Source: a virus
DNA length: 23,789 nt
Virus record (IMG/VR): IMGVR_UViG_3300021137_000101
Span: 1 to 23,789 of that record
Strand: one strand, 5' to 3'
Within the stretch, counting starts at the first letter, position 1. Each line of letters begins with the position of its first letter. The translations under genes and the position numbers were made by a program. Below are positions 12,843 through 17,881 of the stretch, piece by piece. The notes beneath the pieces were generated by a model. It ran no database searches and had not been told where the DNA came from. It saw only the letters and a program-made list of their open reading frames with translations.

Positions 12843-13055
12843 TTATCTTTTACCTGTAATTTTCTTGAATTTTTGTTCTAGCTCGTAATCTTTGCGGCAC
12901 TCTGAGCCACAAAAACTACCTTGCTTGATAGGCTCATTGCAGTAAACACAATGGCCAGAGAAGCGCTCTTTCTCTCTAGCTCGAATTGCCTTAATTGCCA
13001 GCTCTCGATGCAAGGCTTCTAAATCCGAAGCATCGTCAAAAATATCGCTGCTCAT
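12843..13055 (-). CDS. TraR/DksA-like or DUF2116-type C4 zinc-finger protein (70 aa)
   Basis: The ATG at 13055 gives a 4-bp ATGA overlap with the transglycosylase stop; a longer frame reaching 13160 would run far into that gene. The 70-aa product has an acidic helical start (DIFDDASDLEALHRELAIKA), a C4 zinc motif (C36, C39, C48, C52 in CVYCNEPIKQGSFCGSEC) and a basic tail (KFKKITGKR). Length and order resemble phage TraR-like proteins that bind the RNA polymerase secondary channel, with acidic residues at the N-terminal tip. The spacing also fits generic DUF2116-type zinc ribbons. RNA polymerase modulation is an inference. Confidence 0.62.
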   Translation of the reverse strand: MSSDIFDDASDLEALHRELAIKAIRAREKERFSGHCVYCNEPIKQGSFCGSECRKDYELEQKFKKITGKR

Positions 13056-13501
13056 GCTACTGTTCCACCTACATTTTCGTAATAGGCTTTCAAGTGTTCC
13101 ATGTCGTTGACGTGTTGGCCATATTTTGCACCGGGCAGACTTGCCCAGCGCGTACTGCATTTATTAACTGCTTGCTCAAACTGGCCATCATTAATCAGAT
13201 GGTCAGCGCCGACTTCCTTAATCATCTGCATTGCAATCTGGTCTTGAGAAGCGGGGGAGAAATCTATTAGCTGTAATTGTTTCTTGTAGGCATCGAAATA
13301 GCGCTCTAGGATTTGATAGCGCCCGGCTGCGGTACTAGAAAGCCCATTGACTGTAATCAGTTTGCGAGGATGGTCAGCATAGCTTGAGAACAGTGTTCCG
13401 CCAAGCAAAACATTGTAGCCATTATCAGACTTGGCCAAAAGCGTTCTGCCGATCTCGGAGAAACCAATAGTGTCTAAAAGGGCTTTCTCGTTCTTTGTCA
13501 T
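13052..13501 (-). CDS. Endolysin: lambda R-like lytic transglycosylase (GH104)
   Basis: This 149-aa muralytic enzyme aligns along its whole length with the lambda R transglycosylase: LLDTIGFSEIGR with catalytic E16, GYNVLLGGTLFSSYADHPRK, SSTAAGRYQILERYFDAYKK, DFSPASQDQIAMQMIKE, and CSTRWASLPGAKYGQ. It cleaves the glycan strand of peptidoglycan, leaving 1,6-anhydro ends. No signal peptide or SAR domain is seen, so it would need a holin to cross the membrane. Its start overlaps the Rz stop (ATGA). The order holin-Rz/Rz1-endolysin differs from lambda, where the endolysin comes before Rz. Confidence 0.93.
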   Translation of the reverse strand: MTKNEKALLDTIGFSEIGRTLLAKSDNGYNVLLGGTLFSSYADHPRKLITVNGLSSTAAGRYQILERYFDAYKKQLQLIDFSPASQDQIAMQMIKEVGADHLINDGQFEQAVNKCSTRWASLPGAKYGQHVNDMEHLKAYYENVGGTVA

Positions 13502-13926
13502 TTACTTATCGCATCGTATTGGGCGTAACAGGCTTGGAGTCCTGACCTAATTTCGTCTGCTCTGGCAGCTTCCCTAATAAGAAATCCTGCATCTTCGGCA
13601 TAAAGGGTTGACCCAGTTCCACCCGATCTAGTTGCGGTGGTTTCGGTTCTACTGGGACGTGAACGCAACTGCATAAGAGCGTCAGCAAGCTGATCGTTAA
13701 TAGCTTTAATTTGAGCATTTTTGTCTTTCTCTATTTGGTCTGCGGCAGATTGATGTTGGTCTTGGAGCTTTTGAGTTTGCGCGGCTTGTTCAGCTTTATA
13801 GGCTTTAAAATCCAAATCGCGTATATGCCAGCCAACATAAATGCAGCCAAGTATGCCAAGGATTCCGGCAGCAATCTTGACGTAGTTAAAATACCCATTT
13901 AAAAGCCCTAACGCTTTTGACCACAT
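13498..13926 (-). CDS. Rz: Rz-like i-spanin
   Basis: This 142-aa inner-membrane spanin subunit has an N-terminal membrane segment (residues about 17-34, KIAAGILGILGCIYVGWHI), then a long charged coiled coil (KAEQAAQTQKLQDQHQSAAD onward) and a periplasmic end with repeated Arg/Thr/Gly. Spanins fuse the inner and outer membranes as the last lysis step in Gram-negative hosts. The start forms TAATG with the upstream holin-like gene; the stop overlaps the endolysin start. The outer partner is nested inside it in another frame, as in lambda. Confidence 0.88.
   Translation of the reverse strand: MWSKALGLLNGYFNYVKIAAGILGILGCIYVGWHIRDLDFKAYKAEQAAQTQKLQDQHQSAADQIEKDKNAQIKAINDQLADALMQLRSRPSRTETTATRSGGTGSTLYAEDAGFLIREAARADEIRSGLQACYAQYDAISK
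13506..13718 (-). CDS. Rz1: Rz1-like o-spanin lipoprotein, nested in Rz
   Basis: This 70-aa frame lies wholly within the Rz gene, shifted by one. It begins MLKLKLLTISLLTLLCSC, a lipoprotein signal with the likely lipidated Cys18 (box L15-C16-S17-C18), followed at once by a Pro-rich segment (VHVPVEPKPPQLD) typical of o-spanins. It would be carried to the outer membrane and bind Rz across the periplasm. The nested layout is the established lambda Rz/Rz1 arrangement, so this is not a shadow frame. Confidence 0.82.
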   Translation of the reverse strand: MLKLKLLTISLLTLLCSCVHVPVEPKPPQLDRVELGQPFMPKMQDFLLGKLPEQTKLGQDSKPVTPNTMR

Positions 13927-14156
13927 TATCTATCCTCAGTCTTTTGAGTCGCTGCTTTAGCCCCGATCATTACACCTGATCCGCCAAGGACTGTACCAAT
14001 CCCTACGCCGAGCTGAGAAAAATCAATATCTCTACCATGTAAGACATGAATAATAGCGATAGCCAAAAACCCAAAAATAGAAGCAATAGCTCCAACACGC
14101 GCAGCACAATAGGTTTGGTTATCATCTTCTGTAAGGATATCCTTAAAGAGTTTCAT
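13926..14156 (-). CDS. Holin candidate, two TM segments (76 aa)
   Basis: This 76-aa membrane protein has a polar start (MKLFKDILTEDDNQTYCAAR), hydrophobic segments at about 23-42 and 49-68 (the second rich in glycine, GVGIGTVLGGSGVMIGA) and a charged tail (TQKTEDR). Two segments, small size and its place immediately before Rz fit a class II holin. The start overlaps the upstream stop (ATGA) and its TAA overlaps the Rz ATG (TAATG), locking it into the lysis operon. The 87-aa protein two genes upstream is the rival holin candidate. Confidence 0.65.
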   Translation of the reverse strand: MKLFKDILTEDDNQTYCAARVGAIASIFGFLAIAIIHVLHGRDIDFSQLGVGIGTVLGGSGVMIGAKAATQKTEDR

Positions 14157-14350
14157 TTTTTCTTGGTTGTTGGCTTTTTAGCTACTTTGGTAGCTATCTT
14201 GGCAACAGTCTTTTTGACTGCTGGTTTGCGAGCTGTGGCTTTTTTAACCGCCGGTTTTTTTGGCTTTGCTGGTACTTCTACTGGGAAGTCAGGCAATTTT
14301 GCTTCTATTGGTTTGCGGCTTAATAGAGCGCAGATTTTACGGAAGATCAT
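14153..14350 (-). CDS. Histone H1-like Lys/Ala/Pro-rich small protein (65 aa)
   Basis: After about 28 ordinary residues (MIFRKICALLSRKPIEAKLP...) the protein turns into a low-complexity basic tail of KKPAVKKATARKPAVKK type ending in KKPTTKKK. Such tails occur in histone H1-like and AlgP-like bacterial DNA-binding proteins, and bind nucleic acid or anionic surfaces without sequence specificity. It overlaps both neighbours by ATGA and lies between two membrane-protein genes of the lysis cassette, an unexpected place for a DNA-binding protein. It may instead interact with membrane phospholipids or LPS. Role unknown. Confidence 0.7.
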   Translation of the reverse strand: MIFRKICALLSRKPIEAKLPDFPVEVPAKPKKPAVKKATARKPAVKKTVAKIATKVAKKPTTKKK

Positions 14351-14610
14351 TTGTCAACCTTTTGGTCTAGTTTAATCATGATTTGATCGAGGATATGCTC
14401 TATGCGGGATAGCCTGTAATCCAAATCAGTCTTTTTGACATATTCATTTGGTAGCTTTACTTCTAAATGCTGGAGCTTCTCTGTAAGGATTTTTTGGTCA
14501 GCTACTAAGGTGTCTTGGTTTTTGGATATCTGATTAACCCAATAACTAATAATTCCGTTAAATACCGTAACTATTATTGCTGCGCCGCCTACTATAGCTG
14601 ACCAATCCAT
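14347..14610 (-). CDS. XhlA/holin-like membrane protein with coiled coil (87 aa)
   Basis: One N-terminal membrane segment (residues 4-26, SAIVGGAAIIVTVFNGIISYW) is followed by a coiled coil (SKNQDTLVADQKILTEKLQH and RLSRIEHILDQIMIKLDQK). The short length and TM-plus-coiled-coil order resemble XhlA-type lysis accessory proteins, although those usually carry the membrane segment at the C-terminus. It lies 2 bp after the upstream stop and overlaps the next gene. It may be a holin partner, an antiholin or a lysis regulator. Confidence 0.6.
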   Translation of the reverse strand: MDWSAIVGGAAIIVTVFNGIISYWVNQISKNQDTLVADQKILTEKLQHLEVKLPNEYVKKTDLDYRLSRIEHILDQIMIKLDQKVDK

Positions 14611-14612
14611 GA

Positions 14613-14810
14613 TTATTGGATTACTTCTACCGGAGCTTCTTCAATTGGCGCTGGAGCATTAGCAGCTTCGGCTTCTTGAATCGCTTGGAATTGTGGGCTA
14701 CAAGTTTGGCCTAGAGCAGTCAGTAATTGAAACACCTCTTTAGCTGGGCGCGTTTCAAGATATTGAAATACGGCCAATACTAAGTCTGCATTAATCTTAA
14801 TTTCGTTCAT
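14613..14810 (-). CDS. Hypothetical phage protein (65 aa)
   Basis: This 65-aa protein starts with a helical, mixed region (INADLVLAVFQYLETRPAKE, VFQLLTALGQ) and ends in an Ala/Pro/Glu-rich disordered tail (EAEAANAPAPIEEAPVEVIQ). The ATG at 14810 has AAGGAT upstream, the first clear Shine-Dalgarno after the glycosyltransferase block, so it may begin the lysis translation unit. No membrane segment. Function unknown. Confidence 0.65.
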   Translation of the reverse strand: MNEIKINADLVLAVFQYLETRPAKEVFQLLTALGQTCSPQFQAIQEAEAANAPAPIEEAPVEVIQ

Positions 14811-14845
14811 CGGTTTATCCTTAATTGTTGGGCATCATTGCCAGT

Positions 14846-15301
14846 TCAAACTATATCATTTAATTGCTTTTTGTACAGAAAATCTACTACAACATCAGGT
14901 GTTACAAATCGTTCTGCTTTATGCTCTATAGAGTCCCACCATAAGAACTGATTAACTGCTAGATTATCGCGACTCTTTAGTAGATTCCAGTTTTCAGGAT
15001 GACCGTAGATTAATGGATCAGATACAGACCAAAGCACTATGCCCGGCTTGCCTTCATCCCATGCAAGGTGCTGGAAGAAGCTATCTATGCCAACCCATGT
15101 TCGACATTCGCGGATTAATTGACGCAGCTCAGACATGGGTAAATTTTTCCTGAAATCATCAACAAGTTGCGTTTCGCCTTCTACCCCAATCTGGATAATC
15201 GGCTCATCAATTGAGCTGATTAATTCTTTCCAATAAGGATAATTTTTAGGGTTTTCCCTAGTATTCATTAACGGTTTAGCATAAGGGTGAATAAGGATCA
15301 T
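14846..15301 (-). CDS. GT9 (heptosyltransferase-like) C-terminal half
   Basis: This 151-aa protein reads like the second Rossmann lobe of a GT9 glycosyltransferase: ILIHPYAKP at the start (the position where the second lobe of heptosyltransferases begins), EPIIQIGVEGE, then LRQLIRECRTWVGIDSFFQH, LAWDEGKPGIVLW and an AERFVTPDVVVDFL end. Full GT9 enzymes are over 300 aa with a first lobe carrying a GxGD motif. That lobe is missing here but appears as the C-terminus of the upstream gene, whose stop overlaps this ATG (ATGA). The two products may assemble into one GT-B enzyme. Transfer of a sugar from a nucleotide donor is the family activity; donor and acceptor are unknown. Confidence 0.72.
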   Translation of the reverse strand: MILIHPYAKPLMNTRENPKNYPYWKELISSIDEPIIQIGVEGETQLVDDFRKNLPMSELRQLIRECRTWVGIDSFFQHLAWDEGKPGIVLWSVSDPLIYGHPENWNLLKSRDNLAVNQFLWWDSIEHKAERFVTPDVVVDFLYKKQLNDIV

Positions 15302-16281
15302 AGATAGAGTTTCCTGTAAGCATTTTCTAGGCTATCTTTCCACTTCCATTGATCCATCTTCTTGTAAATGCTCCACTGGTCTAGGCTGCCGAATAAATGC
15401 TGCGCCTCCGCAATAGACCGCCCCGGTACGATCTCAGGATAGCAAGTGAAAACCATTGGGTTTTTAATTTCAGGCAGTACATGGTTAAAGACAATGTGAT
15501 CGCCTAACCCGCTATTTAAAACCACTATAGTATGATCTTGGTATATTAAAGTGTTCTTGAATATGTACTCATCGTGGTAGTACATCTCTTGTTTGGTTTC
15601 ACTGCGAATGCCGCCTTGCGGATTTTTCATGTGCCAAGTAATGGCATCTGGTACGGCCAAAATGACATAGCCCTTTTGGTGTAAGCCATAGGTGAATAGC
15701 GTTTCTTCACGATGCGCCACTCTGGACAGCCCCAGATTGTAGTCATGTACCCCAGCGCGATAGAGGAATGAACAATGCAGATGCTCTACTTCTTTAGAGC
15801 GTGTAATTTGACCCCATTGGATATTAGGCTCTGTATCTACATTGTTGATACGGCCAGTGACTTTGCGAGTATCTGGCATATTGGGCGGCGTTAGAATAGA
15901 CCCGCCAACTGCCCCGACTTTCATGCCCGCATCGCCAAGCTCTTTGGCATAGGCTGACAAGCGTTCTAGGACATTAGGCTCAGGGATGGCATCGTCGTCC
16001 ACCCGCCAAACCCACTCGTAGCCCATCGTATTAGCGCGCTGGTGGATATGGTGCTGGCCTTTCTTTTCGGCAAACAGCCATTCCCACTTGATGCCCTTGA
16101 TGTCTAGCATCTGAAAAAAGTAGCTATAGATTAGCTCTTTTCGCATATCCTGTGGCTCGTCATTATCGTCAAAAATTACCAGCTTATCTGGTAATCGGGT
16201 TTGGTTAATGATCGCGTTAAGGACTAAGGGCAGCGTTGTAAAGTAACGCCCCCTAGTGGCTACTGAGCAGAGTATTTGCAT
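15298..16281 (-). CDS. GT2 glycosyltransferase fused to a GT9-type N-terminal lobe
   Basis: The ATG at 16281 (MQILCSVATRGR) gives 327 aa; a TTG at 16296 adds five residues and is less likely. Residues 1 to about 240 form a GT-A family 2 domain: VATRGRYFTTLPLVLNAI, VIFDDND, VWRVDDDAIPEP with the metal-binding DDD (95-97), and a C-terminal HREETLFTYGL and ITWH. Residues about 250-327 (TIVVLNSGLGDHIVFNHVLP, EIKNPMVFTCYPEI) look like the start of a heptosyltransferase-type GT-B lobe with its GLGDH loop. The remainder of that enzyme is the next gene. It overlaps the upstream gene by 22 bp and the next by 4 bp. Confidence 0.78.
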   Translation of the reverse strand: MQILCSVATRGRYFTTLPLVLNAIINQTRLPDKLVIFDDNDEPQDMRKELIYSYFFQMLDIKGIKWEWLFAEKKGQHHIHQRANTMGYEWVWRVDDDAIPEPNVLERLSAYAKELGDAGMKVGAVGGSILTPPNMPDTRKVTGRINNVDTEPNIQWGQITRSKEVEHLHCSFLYRAGVHDYNLGLSRVAHREETLFTYGLHQKGYVILAVPDAITWHMKNPQGGIRSETKQEMYYHDEYIFKNTLIYQDHTIVVLNSGLGDHIVFNHVLPEIKNPMVFTCYPEIVPGRSIAEAQHLFGSLDQWSIYKKMDQWKWKDSLENAYRKLYL

Positions 16282-17540
16282 AGCATTAGATTGCAATTGT
16301 TTCCAACTCCTACAGACGCGGGAGTATCACTAATCTGCCCCGCTTCGTTAATATAGCTAAATTCAAACCCCGGAAAGTGGCTTTCCTTTAAGCCATGCAG
16401 CTTATGGTGATGCCCCCAAAAGCCTACCGGCTCATTATGCGGCACTGAAATCAATAGCCTATGGCAGTGTTTTTTTAGTTTTTCAACAATCTCTAGGCCA
16501 TTATTTAAATGCTCAATGACTTCAAAAGCAACGATATTAGCCGTCCAACCTAAATCATAGGTATTAATATCAGCATGAACAAAATTTCGGGTAAAACCCC
16601 AGTCTTGTTCTTTTGCTACTTCGATAATAGTGGCGTCATAGTCTATACCAACATAGTCATAATGCTGCGGAAAGAATTGGCTTCCATACCCTGTAGAGCA
16701 TCCGATTTCAATAATGTTAGCTCTGTCATCCAGATTTTTAGCTGCCCATTCATACCGCGTTTTTTCTCTGCAAAACTCAAGCGGATCGCCTTTAAGGATT
16801 ACGGCTCGCTCGTAATTATTGGTCAACAAAAAGCGGTAATAGTTAGGGTTGTACTTCTTGGCTAATCTAAGGGAATTCTTTGCAAAAGTGTTTTCCCAGT
16901 CTTGGACTAGCTCTGGATCATGGACAGTACCTTCACCCTTATGGTAAATCGGAAAGCCACCGGTAAAGATATTGCTGCCCCAATGCTTTTCAAAGACTTC
17001 GCAAACTTCAAAGCCAGCGTTCTCGGCCTCGATGCAAAATTCGGTATCCTCGCCAGCGCCTACGCCGTAGTCCTCATTGAGTAGGCCAATAGTATCAAAC
17101 ACTTTGCGGTCAACCATAACGCAAAAGAAGATGGCAAAGTCACGCCCAGCGGCTTCAGAGTGCGTCTTAATGATGCAAGAAATACCGCACTTAGGGTTGG
17201 CCTTAAATGGATTGTTTAAGATGTCTAACCATTGATTCTGAGGCTGATCGAGCAATAGAGTGTCATTGTTTAGCAAAATGATTTTATCGGCTGTACAAGC
17301 CTTAATGCCTTCATTGGTGGCTTTGGGATAGCCCAATGGCGCTACATTCCAAACTACGATCAGATTGGGTACAACAGTTGCTAAATAGGCTAAATACCAC
17401 TTAGTATTGTCCGTACATCCATTAGCAGAAATGACCAACTCTACGTCGGTCATTTCTGTGTATTTGAGTATGGACTCTATACAGGGCTTTAGGTATTTTT
17501 CGCAGTTATTGTAAGTGGGTATTACTATACTGACTTTCAT
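16260..17540 (-). CDS. GT2 glycosyltransferase - SAM methyltransferase fusion
   Basis: This 426-aa two-domain enzyme has a GT2 domain at residues 1 to about 240: VSIVIPTYNN, ISANGCTDNT, NEGI, LLNNDT (89-94, DxD-like) and GAGEDTEFC with the acidic catalytic-base region. Residues about 255-426 form a class I methyltransferase: IEIGCSTGYGSQFF (SAM loop), YVGIDYD (acidic D300), NIVAFEVIEHL and LISVPHNEP. Such fusions add a sugar and methylate it or a related group. The ATG at 17540 has AAGGAAA upstream. It is first in the three-gene glycosylation block downstream of the tail fibres. Substrate could be the phage fibre or a host polysaccharide. Confidence 0.87.
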   Translation of the reverse strand: MKVSIVIPTYNNCEKYLKPCIESILKYTEMTDVELVISANGCTDNTKWYLAYLATVVPNLIVVWNVAPLGYPKATNEGIKACTADKIILLNNDTLLLDQPQNQWLDILNNPFKANPKCGISCIIKTHSEAAGRDFAIFFCVMVDRKVFDTIGLLNEDYGVGAGEDTEFCIEAENAGFEVCEVFEKHWGSNIFTGGFPIYHKGEGTVHDPELVQDWENTFAKNSLRLAKKYNPNYYRFLLTNNYERAVILKGDPLEFCREKTRYEWAAKNLDDRANIIEIGCSTGYGSQFFPQHYDYVGIDYDATIIEVAKEQDWGFTRNFVHADINTYDLGWTANIVAFEVIEHLNNGLEIVEKLKKHCHRLLISVPHNEPVGFWGHHHKLHGLKESHFPGFEFSYINEAGQISDTPASVGVGNNCNLMLCKYSAQ

Positions 17541-17551
17541 AATTTCCTTGT

Positions 17552-17575
17552 AAAAGATATTGCATCATAAATATC
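17552..17575 (-). terminator. Weak terminator-like hairpin between tail and glycosylation genes
   Basis: On the minus strand GATATT (17575-17570), an 8-nt loop and AATATC (17561-17556) are followed by TTTT (17555-17552). The stem is only 6 bp and A/T-rich. It lies in the 42-bp gap before the GT2-methyltransferase gene and may reduce read-through from the tail operon. Confidence 0.35.
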
Positions 17576-17582
17576 CTACAAA

Positions 17583-17798
17583 TTATTTTACAGCTTCTTC
17601 AAATGGCGTTAAATCGTGACCAGCGTAGTAGTCCCCTTTAGCTAATTGGATATTTAAATGGTCAATATTGCGTTGTTTGCAGTCTTGCCAATCTTCATCA
17701 GTCATATCTTCAGGCTTACCAGCGTTGAGTAAGTTTACGCTATCAAGTGCTGCGGAATAACTGCGTTGTACTTCTTGTTCAGGTGTTAGTTCTAACAT
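17583..17798 (-). CDS. Hypothetical protein downstream of the tail fibre (71 aa)
   Basis: This 71-aa acidic helical protein (LELTPEQEVQRSYSAALDSV, PEDMTDEDWQDCKQRNIDHL, GDYYAGHDLTPFEEAVK) has no membrane segment. It lies directly after the fibre gene and a 29-aa frame whose stop overlaps its ATG. Small acidic proteins after tail-fibre genes are often fibre assembly chaperones, which is a reasonable but unproven guess here. No family recognised. Confidence 0.65.
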   Translation of the reverse strand: MLELTPEQEVQRSYSAALDSVNLLNAGKPEDMTDEDWQDCKQRNIDHLNIQLAKGDYYAGHDLTPFEEAVK

Positions 17799-17881
17799 TT
17801 TATAGTCCGTTTAAATGAATAATAGAGTTGAAGTGTGGCTAGTCCTGTAATCACTCCGCAAAAGAAACTATAAATATCCAT
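17792..17881 (-). CDS. Membrane microprotein linking fibre and downstream gene (29 aa)
   Basis: The ATG at 17881 shares its A with the fibre TAA (TAATG), and its TAG lies 4 nt inside the next gene (AAAATGTTAG). The 29-aa product (MDIYSFFCGVITGLATLQLY, then SFKRTIKC) is one membrane-like segment plus a basic end, similar to the microproteins at 9254-9447. It bridges the gap and would keep ribosomes flowing by coupling. Too short for confident calling. Confidence 0.45.
   Translation of the reverse strand: MDIYSFFCGVITGLATLQLYYSFKRTIKC

Noticed and set aside
12843-13160. 105-aa version of the zinc-finger protein starting at 13160
   Set aside because: It overlaps the endolysin by more than 100 bp; ATG 13055 gives the usual ATGA junction and removes an implausible N-terminus.
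13506-13718. Idea that the 70-aa frame nested in Rz is a shadow
   Set aside because: It was kept as Rz1 because of its lipoprotein signal, Cys18 lipobox and Pro-rich start, which match the known nested spanin layout.
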